Positions 1 to 6,618 are shown, counted from the first letter of the stretch. The stretch: 12,336 bases of DNA from JAAFIM01 sp964467315 (GCA_964467315.1 CAYXSA010000113.1:1-12336); one strand, 5' to 3'. The notes: a model not told the origin generated them from the letters alone. Translations and numbers: made by a program.

Positions 1-647
1 CGATGCTGCGCTACCACGACCACGCCAATTTGGCGCACTATGCGTCGGCAGCTGTAGATATCGAATTTCAATTCCCCTTCGGCTTCAAAGAGCTGGAAGG
101 CATACACGCGCGCGGCAATTTCGACCTCTCGGCGCATCAGGCGATGACGGGCAAAAAAATACAGTACTTCGATGCGGAAATCGGCGAAAGCTATGTGCCG
201 CACGTCGTAGAAACCTCCGTAGGCGCAGACCGCTTGTTTTTGGCGACCCTCTCACACGCCTACCGCGAAGAAATGGTACCCACTGCCGCAGGCGGGCAAG
301 AAATGCGCGTCGTGCTCAAATTGCACCCCGCCATAGCGCCTATCAAATGTGCCGTGCTGCCCCTCTTGAAAAATAATGCCGAACTCACGGAGAAAGCGCG
401 CCGCGTTTTCGACCAACTGAAAACCGCTTTCACCTGCCAATACGACGAAAAGGACGCTATCGGTCGCCGCTATCGCCGACAAGACGAAATAGGCACGCCC
501 TTCTGCGTAACCATCGACCACGATACGCTTACAGACGGAAAAGTAACCATCCGCTACCGCGACAGCATGCACCAAGATCGCGTGCTAATTGAGTCCGTCG
601 AAGAAATCATCGCCAAGCAAGTCGATATGCGCAGCCTCCTGCGCTAA
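1..647 (+). CDS. glyS: Glycyl-tRNA synthetase, C-terminal part (5' end outside the window)
   Basis: Class II aminoacyl-tRNA synthetase that charges tRNA-Gly in the cytoplasm. The reading frame is open at the window edge. The visible 214 residues (counted from the in-frame ATG at 3, which is internal) hold the end of the catalytic domain and the anticodon-binding domain. Motif 3 is ETSVGADR, about residues 70-77, whose Arg contacts ATP in class II enzymes. From about residue 103 an HGTP-type anticodon-binding domain follows (VVLKLHPAIAPIKCAVLPL, then RYRRQDEIGTPFCVTID). This is the single-chain homodimeric GlyRS type, usually about 500 residues, not the alpha2-beta2 type, so roughly the first 280-300 residues are missing here. 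The methyltransferase starts 9 bp after the stop, so the two are probably co-transcribed. Family assignment is firm; the 5' end cannot be judged. Confidence 0.95.
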   Translation, partial: MLRYHDHANLAHYASAAVDIEFQFPFGFKELEGIHARGNFDLSAHQAMTGKKIQYFDAEIGESYVPHVVETSVGADRLFLATLSHAYREEMVPTAAGGQEMRVVLKLHPAIAPIKCAVLPLLKNNAELTEKARRVFDQLKTAFTCQYDEKDAIGRRYRRQDEIGTPFCVTIDHDTLTDGKVTIRYRDSMHQDRVLIESVEEIIAKQVDMRSLLR

Positions 648-656
648 AATAAGCCC

Positions 657-1586
657 ATGCCTACACCACAATCCATACCCAGCCCCGTAGCCCCCGAACA
701 GGGGGCTACTTTGGTCGAAACCATCGCTGTAGCGCCCATCATACAACTCTATCAAAAGCGCTACGGGCTTGATGTTGCTAAGTTTTTCGAGGGCTCGACA
801 GAGCTTTCTGTCTATCGCTGCGATAAAACGGGCTACCGATTTTTTTACCCCTACACGCTGGCGGGCGACGGCGCATTTTATGCGCATTTGCAGCAATACG
901 ACTGGTATTACATAGCTTGGAAATGGGAGCACGAAGCCGCTTGCCGCTTCCTAAAAGCAGGCGATAAACTGCTGGAGGTCGGCTCTGGCGCGGGCGGTTT
1001 CCTCAAAGGTTTGCAGACGAAAATGCCCCAAGTCGAGGCAGTCGGCTTAGAGTTTAACGCTCAAGCCATCGAAGCTGCGCGTGCAGAAGGCTTGACACTC
1101 CTGCCGCAGATGGTGCAAGAGCACGCCAAAGAAGCACCCAATACATACGATTTGGCTTGCTCTTTTCAGGTTTTGGAGCATATCGCCGAGCCTTACGAGT
1201 ACCTGCGCGCACAGGTCGATGCGCTCAAAGTGGGCGGAAAATTGCTGATTTGCGTGCCCAATAACGCCTCTTTTATCGCCGACGACAAAAAAAATATCCT
1301 CAATCAGCCTCCGCATCATATGGGGCTTTGGGACGATGCAAGCCTACGCCGACTCGCCGAAATTTTCCCCATGAAGCACCTCGAAACGCTTTTCGAGCCC
1401 TTGCAGCCGCAGCATTACGAGTTTTATCTCACCGTGCAAGCCAAAAAACGATACGGCAATCTCTTGGGCGGCGCATATAATCGCCTCCTCAAATGGGGCT
1501 TTTTCAAAGGAAAACTTGCCGAACTGAAAGCCAATGCCGACAAAATACAGGGGCATTCTATCATGGTCGTTTTCGAGAAAATTTGA
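657..1586 (+). CDS. Class I SAM-dependent methyltransferase
   Basis: The 309-residue protein has a Rossmann-type SAM-binding core. Motif I is LLEVGSGAGG (105-114). The acidic residue after strand 2 is Glu132 in GLEFNAQAIEAAR. The post-motif segment SFQVLEHIAEP (169-179) and GGKLLICVPN (193-202) are typical of Methyltransf_11/23-like enzymes. The first 100 residues carry an aromatic-rich region (YRCDKTGYRFFYP, then FYAHLQQYDWYYIAWKWEHE) of a kind seen ahead of the SAM domain in methyltransferases near polysaccharide or lipid genes. NQPPHHMGLW (216-225) probably belongs to the acceptor-binding side. The substrate cannot be named. The ATG lies 9 bp after the glyS stop, with no obvious promoter between, so translation from a glyS message is likely. 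A heptamer array begins 5 bp after the TGA stop. Confidence 0.88.
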   Translation: MPTPQSIPSPVAPEQGATLVETIAVAPIIQLYQKRYGLDVAKFFEGSTELSVYRCDKTGYRFFYPYTLAGDGAFYAHLQQYDWYYIAWKWEHEAACRFLKAGDKLLEVGSGAGGFLKGLQTKMPQVEAVGLEFNAQAIEAARAEGLTLLPQMVQEHAKEAPNTYDLACSFQVLEHIAEPYEYLRAQVDALKVGGKLLICVPNNASFIADDKKNILNQPPHHMGLWDDASLRRLAEIFPMKHLETLFEPLQPQHYEFYLTVQAKKRYGNLLGGAYNRLLKWGFFKGKLAELKANADKIQGHSIMVVFEKI

Positions 1587-1590
1587 AAAT

Positions 1591-1618
1591 CGAGTTACGA
1601 GTTACGAGTTACGAGTTA
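1591..1618. repeat. Heptanucleotide tandem repeat, (CGAGTTA)x4
   Basis: Four perfect copies of CGAGTTA plus a partial CGA start 5 bp after the methyltransferase stop. The complementary strand reads AACTCGT as a circular permutation. The period is not divisible by three, so the array is open in several frames and gives a spurious protein repeat (RVTSYELRVT). It resembles the short tandemly repeated repetitive (STRR) heptamers known from cyanobacteria; function unknown. Confidence 0.95.
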
Positions 1619-1619
1619 C

Positions 1620-1713
1620 GAAAACGAAGTTAACGCGAAGCGATTTACGAATTGCGCATAAAAACATAAAGCGCGATATTTTTCACTTTTCGCTACGCGT
1701 TTACTTCGTATTC
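1620..1713. repeat. Imperfect inverted pair of a 23-bp dispersed motif
   Basis: Bases 1620-1642 (with the core ACGCGAAGCG) and the reverse complement of 1691-1713 (core ACGCGTAGCG) agree at about 20 of 23 positions, so the pair could form a long stem with a loop of about 48 nt. The same motif recurs at 9941-9963 (+) and 10108-10130 (-), next to or inside elements E1/E2. Confidence 0.7.
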
Positions 1714-1731
1714 ACTTTTCACTTTTCACTT
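1711..1731. repeat. Heptanucleotide tandem repeat, (TTCACTT)x3
   Basis: Three perfect copies of TTCACTT run directly into the T-run that opens element A. A further copy lies at 1682-1688, followed by the variant TTCGCTA. The related unit TTCGCTT occurs at 9984-9997. Confidence 0.92.
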
Positions 1732-1874
1732 TTTTTGGGGGCATCCGCGCCGCCAAAAAGGGCGGCGCGGCGCTACGCTACGGGTTACAGTACAGCCGTT
1801 GCATGCAACGGCTCTACGAGCCGCGCCTGCACGGCTGCACCGCGCCAAAGGCGCGCCCTCCGCATCGCTATGCC
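1731..1874 (-). repeat. Modular GC-rich palindromic repeat element A
   Basis: This element fills most of the spacer between the methyltransferase and the SpoIIAA-like gene (1587-1901), which holds no credible gene. Read on the minus strand it runs from GGCATAGCGATGCGGAGG to CGGATGCCCCCAAAAAAA. It contains a 10-bp hairpin (1745-1754 with 1761-1770, A-rich loop), a 20-bp perfect palindrome AGCCGTTGCATGCAACGGCT (1794-1813), and CGCGCC-AAA-GGCGCG (1841-1855). The left end shares a GATGCGGAGGGCGCGC-type start with element D, and the palindrome has a close variant in element C. It resembles REP- or MITE-like extragenic repeats; no transposase is present. Confidence 0.82.
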
Positions 1875-1901
1875 TTACCATCAGCCTGCAAACTTTCGAC
1901 T

Positions 1902-2267
1902 CTATTTGCAAAGCCAATCCAAAGCTGCTTCTTTATTTGGAAAGGGGACGGCTGGGTGGCTCGCAAAAAGATTATATGCCTTTAGCATAATCAGCTTGAT
2001 GCCTGTGATGCCCAATACGGCGAGCTTGGCGGGCAAGGCATCGGGCGTTTGAGCCGCCTTAAATTTGTTCATCAGGGCGCTATTTACACCCATACCCGTA
2101 AAGTCGCTTAATATAAGCAGGGTTTTGGGCGCTGCACGCAGCATATCGCCGCAGGTATCTACAAGTTGAGAAAGCGTAGTTTCGTCGGGGCAGTTGTTGT
2201 AGGATAGAAACAATACGCTTTTTCCGTTTTGCAATATCTCGGTGATGTAAGGATTATCCTTATACAT
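1902..2267 (-). CDS. SpoIIAA/STAS-like small protein
   Basis: This 121-residue soluble protein has no signal peptide or membrane segment. It shows an alternating strand-helix pattern: SVLFLSYNNC (17-26), TLLILSDFTGMGV (49-61), then KLAVLGITGIKLIMLKAYN (81-99) and a C-terminal NKEAALDWLCK. The central LSDFTG lies where STAS/SpoIIAA-like domains carry their D-(S/T)-G turn, and an 'A-x-x-W-L' ending is common in SpoIIAA-like/SEC14-type STAS proteins. Its ATG overlaps the end of the upstream RsbR-like gene by 8 bp (2260-2267), which suggests translational coupling and a shared role in stress or regulatory signalling by protein contact. Binding partner unknown. The family call is a fold-level judgement from the sequence pattern. 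Confidence 0.72.
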   Translation of the reverse strand: MYKDNPYITEILQNGKSVLFLSYNNCPDETTLSQLVDTCGDMLRAAPKTLLILSDFTGMGVNSALMNKFKAAQTPDALPAKLAVLGITGIKLIMLKAYNLFASHPAVPFPNKEAALDWLCK

Positions 2268-3144
2268 GATGGGGAACTACTTTTAGCTGGGTGAGTTGAA
2301 AACTTTTTTGTAAGGCATCTTGCATATTGCTGGTGCTGGCGATTTCGTTGGTATCCACGCCAAGGGCTACTAAGGTTTCGGCTACTGCGGGCGAAATACC
2401 CGAAAGGATGCAAAGACAGCCCATGAGTCGGCTCGCTTTGCTCATTTTTAGCAGGTAGTTGGCTACGGCTGTATCTACAGCGGCTATGCCGCTAATGTCG
2501 AGTATAAAGGCACGCGCTTGTGTGTAGCCGATTTTTTGTAGCATCGCCGCCATCGCCGTCTGCGCTCGCAGAGAGTCCATGACCCCAACCAGCGGTAGAA
2601 ACAAAATTTTATCCCAAATCTGGGTAACAGGCGTAGAAAGCGCTTTTAGCGTTTCGTTCTGTGCGCTGATGGTTTCTATCGATGCAGCATTGTAAGCCTC
2701 AACACCAATGAAAATGCAAATGCCTTCCAGCTTTTTTAGCACGCGCAATAGCTCAAAAGTCCCCAATTCGCAGCGCTGAAAAGTACCTTCTATCAATTCC
2801 TGAAAAGAAAGCAAGAGCGACAAATAAACCTCTAAGGGCAGGCGCTCACTCAAAGCATAATTTGCTAATTGTTGCTGGCGCTGCACAAAGTCCTCGCCCA
2901 GCCGCGCCCGACTCAAGTCTACCCACAAATCCACCCAAAAAAGCGAAAATGCCGCCCGCCTTTGCTCATCGAAGTAGTCGCTGTAGTTTGGGTGAAATTC
3001 CATCCAAGCCGCAAACTCCTCGAATGCTATCTCTTGCTCCTCTGCTATGCGCTCGCCTGCCTGCGATAAAAAAATAAGCTCCTCTTCAGAGATAAAATAA
3101 AGCTCCCTATACTTTTCGGCAGAAAAGCGCTTGTTGCTGCTCAT
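2260..3144 (-). CDS. RsbR-like STAS-domain protein with non-heme globin-like sensor domain
   Basis: This 294-residue protein has stressosome RsbR architecture: an all-helical N-terminal domain (about 10-155) and a C-terminal STAS domain (about 170-285). The N-terminal part (FSLFWVDLWVDLSR, then EDFVQRQQQLANYALSERLP) follows the protoglobin/N-RsbR helix pattern. The place where heme-binding relatives have a proximal His appears to read LANYA, so heme binding is unlikely, as in Bacillus subtilis RsbR. The STAS core has LDISGIAAVDTAVANYLLK (215-233) and ILSGISPAVAETLVALGVD (246-264). Thr225 and Thr257 lie near the region where RsbT phosphorylates RsbR Thr residues (alignment from memory). Role inferred: scaffold or sensor in a partner-switching pathway. 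No RsbS, RsbT, kinase, phosphatase or sigma factor is in the window. First gene of a two-gene unit. Confidence 0.82.
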   Translation of the reverse strand: MSSNKRFSAEKYRELYFISEEELIFLSQAGERIAEEQEIAFEEFAAWMEFHPNYSDYFDEQRRAAFSLFWVDLWVDLSRARLGEDFVQRQQQLANYALSERLPLEVYLSLLLSFQELIEGTFQRCELGTFELLRVLKKLEGICIFIGVEAYNAASIETISAQNETLKALSTPVTQIWDKILFLPLVGVMDSLRAQTAMAAMLQKIGYTQARAFILDISGIAAVDTAVANYLLKMSKASRLMGCLCILSGISPAVAETLVALGVDTNEIASTSNMQDALQKSFQLTQLKVVPHHV

Positions 3145-3197
3145 ACGCTATGAAATTACGAAAAAAAAGAACGCAAAACTGCGATTTCAACGGGCGG

Positions 3198-3230
3198 CAA
3201 ATTTACGAAGAAATTATTATTTATCGCAAA
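3198..3230 (-). promoter_or_regulatory. Bacteroidota-type promoter for the RsbR-like operon
   Basis: On the minus strand TTTG (3230-3227) is followed after 21 nt by TAAATTTG (3205-3198), matching the Bacteroidota primary sigma consensus TTG-N17-23-TAnnTTTG. Transcription would start near 3190, about 50 bp before the RsbR-like ATG at 3144. The -33 box overlaps the end of the upstream membrane-protein gene. Confidence 0.62.
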
Positions 3231-3640
3231 CTTGCTGCGAAGAGCCGAAATTCCAAAGCAACTAAAGAAAAAATTAGCAGCTTTTCGCCCATAAAATAAG
3301 CTTTACCCAAGGTCGTCAATGCCTCAAACTGCCCAATCAATACGCCCAAAGACAGCGCACAGTACAGCAAATTGCCCACTATCACCCGAAGCAACCATTT
3401 GTCGACTTTTTCGACCTTTCGCAAGTAGCAACTCATAGACAGCATCGCCATCAGCGCCGCCCCCAACATCAGCACCCAAAGCCAAGTGGTCGGCATACCC
3501 ACCCACAAGCGCAGTGGCTCCAAATAAAGCATAGCCGCCAATAAAAAAAATGATAGGCACGCACCAATACCATCCAAAAAGAACATCTTGTGCGGCAGCA
3601 AATAGCTTTTATAGCTTTTGCGTTTTTCATCTATGCTCAT
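3221..3640 (-). CDS. Hypothetical four-helix inner-membrane protein
   Basis: Not recognised as a named family. The 139 residues have a short basic N-terminus (MSIDEKRKSYKSYLLPHK) and four hydrophobic stretches at about 20-41, 50-71, 83-104 and 119-136. These are joined by short loops, with positive charges at RKVEKVDKWLLR (74-85). This implies an inner-membrane protein with both ends on the cytoplasmic side. There are no catalytic or metal-binding signatures. It lies upstream of the RsbR-like gene on the same strand (77 bp gap), but that gene has its own good promoter. Its start is 21 bp from the divergent lipoprotein start, so its own promoter must lie inside the lipoprotein gene. The start codon is reasonable but not confirmed by an RBS. 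Confidence 0.7.
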   Translation of the reverse strand: MSIDEKRKSYKSYLLPHKMFFLDGIGACLSFFLLAAMLYLEPLRLWVGMPTTWLWVLMLGAALMAMLSMSCYLRKVEKVDKWLLRVIVGNLLYCALSLGVLIGQFEALTTLGKAYFMGEKLLIFSLVALEFRLFAASLR

Positions 3641-3661
3641 ACCTTAACTTATTTTTCAATT

Positions 3662-4441
3662 GTGGAAGCCAAAAAAATTTATCTTTTCGCCGTTTTGTTT
3701 CTTTCCTTAGTGGCTTGTCGTAGCCAGCTTCTTTATGTCCACGACGACGATATGGCGAGCACACAAGCCCCTGCCGATAGCCTACCGCATACGATGCTCT
3801 TTACAGGCAAATTTCATGCGGACGAAGTGCCCGCAGATGTCGATAAACGCCAATGGTGCGGCTTATTTTGCAGCAAAGACGGCAAATACCGACTAAGCCC
3901 CACAAAGGCAATAAGCAGCCGAGTCGTCGACCCGATTATAGACGGCGATAGCGGCGAAAAAACAGGCTGGCATATCGAAGCCCAGTCGCCCGATAGCTGC
4001 ATAGCCCTCATCGAACAACTGCCTGAGCTCAAAGAACGCACTGTAGAGGCTATCAGTTTTGAAAAAAACTATATCTACCCCGAAGATACCCTAAAATTTA
4101 CTTATCTGGATGCCGAATATACGCTATACGCGGCAGGCAAAACGAAAAGAAATGAGAAGGGCGAAATAGAAACGGTAGTAGGCTATCGCCTCTATATCAT
4201 AGCAAAAATAAAAGGAAAAGCCTACAGAACGCTGTTAGCTACCAGCATGCTTTTTGAAGAAAAGATGATGCAGATACTTTTTGTGGGCGACATCGACGGA
4301 GATGGCATCATAGACCTTATCATCGATACCGCCAACCACTACAATAGCCTAAAACCCACGCTCTACCTCTCCACCTATGCCGAAAAAGAAAAAGAGCAAG
4401 TCCTGCGCGCTGTCGCCCGCCATATCATCGTAGGCTGCTGA
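3662..4441 (+). CDS. Hypothetical lipoprotein with one calcium-type DxDxDG motif
   Basis: The preferred start is GTG at 3662. It gives a textbook lipoprotein signal, MEAKKIYLFAVLFLSLVAC, with lipobox L-V-A-C and Cys19 as the lipidated residue. The longer frame from ATG 3590 would run antisense into the divergent membrane-protein gene and put extra sequence before the signal. The mature part is 241 residues and is not recognised as a family. Near its C-terminus GDIDGDGIIDLIID (209-222) is an FG-GAP/dockerin-like calcium-binding loop followed by a strand, as seen in many Bacteroidota surface proteins. Cys66 and Cys70, and Cys113, could form disulfides. Likely anchored in the outer membrane or periplasm. 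The TGA stop shares its A with the first ACGAATG heptamer. Confidence 0.72.
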   Translation: MEAKKIYLFAVLFLSLVACRSQLLYVHDDDMASTQAPADSLPHTMLFTGKFHADEVPADVDKRQWCGLFCSKDGKYRLSPTKAISSRVVDPIIDGDSGEKTGWHIEAQSPDSCIALIEQLPELKERTVEAISFEKNYIYPEDTLKFTYLDAEYTLYAAGKTKRNEKGEIETVVGYRLYIIAKIKGKAYRTLLATSMLFEEKMMQILFVGDIDGDGIIDLIIDTANHYNSLKPTLYLSTYAEKEKEQVLRAVARHIIVGC

Positions 4442-4482
4442 CGAATGACGAATGACGAATGACGAATGACGAATGACGAATG
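4441..4482. repeat. Heptanucleotide tandem repeat, (ACGAATG)x6
   Basis: Six perfect copies of ACGAATG begin at the last base of the lipoprotein stop codon. The complement reads CATTCGT and gives the spurious peptide repeat SSFVIRH on the minus strand. It is the longest heptamer array in the window. The bases from 4483 to element B at 4563 hold no feature I can name. Confidence 0.96.
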
Positions 4483-4562
4483 TGCTGGGTTTGGGTAGGG
4501 GATTGGGTTTGCTGCCTGTACAAGGAAAGGCTTAATTTTTGCGGCAAGGGTCGGGTGTAGCT

Positions 4563-4753
4563 GCGTGAGGGATAGCAGCGGAACCACCAAAGCGCCTCCC
4601 GTAGGGGCAGCCACCTGGGGCTGCCCGCCGCGTAGCGGCAAGGGGGCGCGAAGGTGATGGAGCGCATAGCCCGACCCCGCGCATGGCTCCCCCCTTTCAA
4701 GGGGGGAAGCTGCGAAGCAGCGGGGGGGTGCGCGGGGGCACGCCCAAAAAAAA
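4563..4753 (+). repeat. Modular GC-rich palindromic repeat element B
   Basis: It runs from GCGTGAGGGATAGCAGCGG to GGGGGCACGCCCAAAAAAAA. Modules in order: GGGCAGCC/GGCTGCCC hairpin (about 4604-4625), the shared block GCGCATAGCCCGACC (4662-4676, identical to 10316-10330 in E2), CCCCCCTT-TC-AAGGGGGG (about 4688-4705), GCTGC-GAA-GCAGC, and the A-rich end. It covers most of the spacer 4442-4782. Its right end is 29 bp before the ATG of the secreted-protein gene, so it is probably transcribed as leader or sits at the promoter. Confidence 0.85.
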
Positions 4754-4782
4754 CGATATACTTACCTGATAACCAAATTTTT

Positions 4783-5505
4783 ATGCGAAATTTATCTGCT
4801 TTACTTTTGCTCGCATTTTTGCTCTTTTCTCTGCCGATGGCGCAGGCGCAAGAAAGACCAGCGCATAAAAAATTTTCTATGACAGGGCAGCAAGACCCGC
4901 AGCCAAGAACCGTTTTGCTGTACTCGCCCTTCGGGCAGAAGGAGAAAATGAGGGCTTTCGACCTAAATGCACAACTTGCCGAGAGCCAAAAGGCGCGTGC
5001 GGAAGGAAAAAGCTATAGTTATGCGCTAACTATGCTGCAAGAATTTGTCGATAAGTACTATGCGGGCGCAGCATTTACTTGGTCAAAACTCGATGTGGGT
5101 CATTATTTTGGCTATGCAGGCACACGGGACATCGGCAAAAATCAGATGCAGTTTATGTACCTAAGCTGGCAAAGCTACAGCGATGGGCTGGAATGGTGCT
5201 TTTTTAATACCGAACTGCGCCGAAGCTGGTGGAATACAGACCCTTGGGACATCGTCGAAGATAAAGAGGCGGCAGCAAAAATTATAGCCTATCTCGTAGA
5301 CAAAAAAATCTGCGCCAGCGAGCAAGAAGCACGCAAGGACGCAGATATATTTACTTCGCAGTATCGCAGCTTTTGCACCGAGCAGCGCACGGAAAATGTA
5401 CCCTATCCAGATGAGGCTTTTTCGGCGACTATTTACGGCGTTTTCGTGAAGGGCGACCTGTATAAATTTGATATGCAGGGCAATTTTAAGCACCCGAAGA
5501 AGTAG
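4783..5505 (+). CDS. Hypothetical secreted protein
   Basis: Start chosen at ATG 4783, which opens a clean Sec signal peptide (MRNLSALLLLAFLLFSLPMAQA, likely cleavage near AQA-Q at residue 22-23). The longer open frame from 4654 would translate repeat element B. The full product is 240 residues, about 218 when mature. I do not recognise the family. The mature protein is rich in aromatic residues: AAFTWSKLDVGHYFGYAG (96-113), FMYLSWQSYSDGLEWCFF (124-141), RRSWWNTDPWD (146-156). Three Cys (139, 177, 198) are present. No lipobox, transmembrane helix or type IX sorting signal is visible, so it is probably periplasmic or soluble outside the cell. It stands alone between spacers. Confidence 0.72.
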   Translation: MRNLSALLLLAFLLFSLPMAQAQERPAHKKFSMTGQQDPQPRTVLLYSPFGQKEKMRAFDLNAQLAESQKARAEGKSYSYALTMLQEFVDKYYAGAAFTWSKLDVGHYFGYAGTRDIGKNQMQFMYLSWQSYSDGLEWCFFNTELRRSWWNTDPWDIVEDKEAAAKIIAYLVDKKICASEQEARKDADIFTSQYRSFCTEQRTENVPYPDEAFSATIYGVFVKGDLYKFDMQGNFKHPKK

Positions 5506-5559
5506 GGCTGATGCGCTTGTGCTGTAGGTACGGCTCCGCTCGCTGCCGCTCGCGTCGCT

Positions 5560-5605
5560 GGTATCAAGTATCAGGCGCTGCTATACATGCCTGATACTTG
5601 ATACC
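5560..5605. repeat. Perfect 17-bp inverted repeat built from heptamer units
   Basis: GGTATCAAGTATCAGGC (5560-5576) and GCCTGATACTTGATACC (5589-5605) are exact reverse complements around a 12-nt loop. Each arm is a near-duplicate heptamer (GTATCAA, GTATCAG). It lies between the convergent ends of the secreted-protein and superoxide dismutase genes, so it may end transcription or protect 3' ends. No T-run follows on either strand, so it is not a standard intrinsic terminator. Confidence 0.9.
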
Positions 5606-5645
5606 TAAAACAAAACGCACATATATACCTACAACAGGCATCGGT

Positions 5646-6260
5646 CTACTTATGGGCTGCGTAGAGGGCGCTAACTTTTGTCCAGTTGATGAGCTTGTAG
5701 AACGCGCCGATGAAGTCCGCACGTCTGTTTTGGTAGTGCAGATAATAGGCGTGTTCCCAAACGTCGAGCCCTAAGATAGGGAAACCTTTGCAGCCGTTTG
5801 TTTCTACATCCATGAGCGGATTGTCTTGATTGGGCGTAGAGCAAACTTCGACTTTGCCGCCTTTATGCACGCAAAGCCAAGCCCAGCCAGAGCCGAAGCG
5901 GGTAAGAGCAGCAGCGGTAAATTTTTCTTTGAAACCATCGAAAGAGCCATAAGCGGCATTGATAGCGTCTGCGAGTTCGCCCGTAGGTGCGCCGCCTGCA
6001 TTGGGGCTAAGGATTTCCCAGAATAGATTATGGTTGTAGAAGCCGCCGCCGTTGTTGCGTACTGCGGGCGTGGCTTTGCTTACTTGGGCAAGAATTTCTT
6101 CGATGGTTTTGCCTTCGAGTTCGGTGCCTGCAATAGCCTTATTGAGGTTGTCGGTATAGGCGGCGTGATGTTTGGAGTGGTGTATTTCCATCGTGCGCGC
6201 GTCGAAATGTGGTTCGAGCGCATTGTACGCGTAGGGGAGTGTCGGCAGTGTGAAAGCCAT
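5646..6260 (-). CDS. sodA: Superoxide dismutase, Fe/Mn family, Mn-type residues
   Basis: Converts superoxide to oxygen and hydrogen peroxide in the cytoplasm. The start MAFTLPTLPYAYNALEPHFD (ATG at 6260) matches the usual N-terminus of the family; the 23 residues upstream in frame are non-conserved and were excluded. Length is 204 residues, normal for the family. Metal ligands by position are His27 (MEIHHSKHH), His77 (FYNHNLFW), Asp166 and His170 (LDVWEHAYYL). The metal-tuning positions are Gly73 in GGGFYNH and Gln145 in TPNQDNPLM, the pattern of Mn enzymes, whereas Fe enzymes usually have Gln and Ala there. Cambialistic use of either metal cannot be excluded. Single gene, convergent with the secreted-protein gene. 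Confidence 0.96.
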   Translation of the reverse strand: MAFTLPTLPYAYNALEPHFDARTMEIHHSKHHAAYTDNLNKAIAGTELEGKTIEEILAQVSKATPAVRNNGGGFYNHNLFWEILSPNAGGAPTGELADAINAAYGSFDGFKEKFTAAALTRFGSGWAWLCVHKGGKVEVCSTPNQDNPLMDVETNGCKGFPILGLDVWEHAYYLHYQNRRADFIGAFYKLINWTKVSALYAAHK

Positions 6261-6317
6261 GATGCGAGGATGCGAATTTTGGTGGTTGAGAAAAGAGTTT
6301 GCGCCTTTTACGGCACG

Positions 6318-6325
6318 CAAATATA
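6318..6325 (-). promoter_or_regulatory. Likely -7 box of the sodA promoter
   Basis: The minus strand reads TATATTTG at 6325-6318, a full match to the Bacteroidota TAnnTTTG element, about 58 bp before the sodA ATG. I found no clear TTG at the expected -33 spacing, so only the -7 box is supported. Confidence 0.45.
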
Positions 6326-6395
6326 ACAAAAAGCAGCATAAATGGTTGGTGCGTAGTGTGTAAAACGCGCGGCTTTTTTATTTTTGCTCAAAGAA

Positions 6396-6427
6396 TTGGC
6401 ACAGTCGCAGGCAAAAGGCTATATTTG
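6396..6427 (+). promoter_or_regulatory. Bacteroidota-type promoter for the amino-acid dehydrogenase gene
   Basis: TTG (6396-6398), 21 nt, then TATATTTG (6420-6427). It is the only consensus-like site I found upstream of the dehydrogenase in the spacer 6261-6677. Transcription would start near 6435 and give a leader of about 240 nt that contains the whole of repeat element C. Confidence 0.5.
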
Positions 6428-6460
6428 CGCGGTTTCGGGCGGAAGTCCCTTATTGGGGGC

Positions 6461-6618
6461 TTTTTTTGGGCGTGCCGCCGCGCCATCCACCCGCGCAAAG
6501 GACGCGGGTGGGAGCCGTAGCATGCTACGGCTCTACATGGCGCGCCGTCGGGCTATTCGGGGCGTATCCACATCGCCCAAATGGGCGAATGTTGATTCGC
6601 CCCTACTATCCCTCACGC
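6461..6618 (-). repeat. Modular GC-rich palindromic repeat element C
   Basis: On the minus strand it runs from GCGTGAGGGATAG to GGCACGCCCAAAAAAA. It contains CCACCCGCG/CGCGGGTGG (6487-6495 with 6503-6511), the 20-bp palindrome AGCCGTAGCATGCTACGGCT (6513-6532), the shared block ATAGCCCGAC (complement of 6547-6556), and a stem pairing GGGCG-type arms around 6557-6604. Short open frames crossing it are repeat translation, not genes. Confidence 0.85.

Noticed and set aside
1534..2052. 172-residue plus-strand ORF after the methyltransferase
   Set aside because: It reads through the methyltransferase end, two heptamer arrays and element A; the peptide repeats (VTSYELRVT, FHFSL) are translations of the 7-bp repeats.
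3590..3661. Upstream ATG for the lipoprotein
   Set aside because: It would place 24 residues before the signal sequence and overlap the opposing gene; GTG 3662 gives a proper lipoprotein signal.
4441..4482. Possible CRISPR array
   Set aside because: The unit is 7 bp with no spacers between copies, and no cas gene is nearby.
4375..4700. Two minus-strand ORFs of about 90 residues with SSFVIRH repeats
   Set aside because: They translate the ACGAATG array and element B; this is low-complexity repeat translation, not a gene.
4654..4782. N-terminal extension of the secreted protein to ATG 4654
   Set aside because: It would translate element B ahead of a clear signal peptide starting at 4783.
6261..6329. 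N-terminal extension of sodA (23 residues)
   Set aside because: The family N-terminus begins at MAFTLPTLPY, and the likely -7 box at 6318-6325 lies inside the extension.
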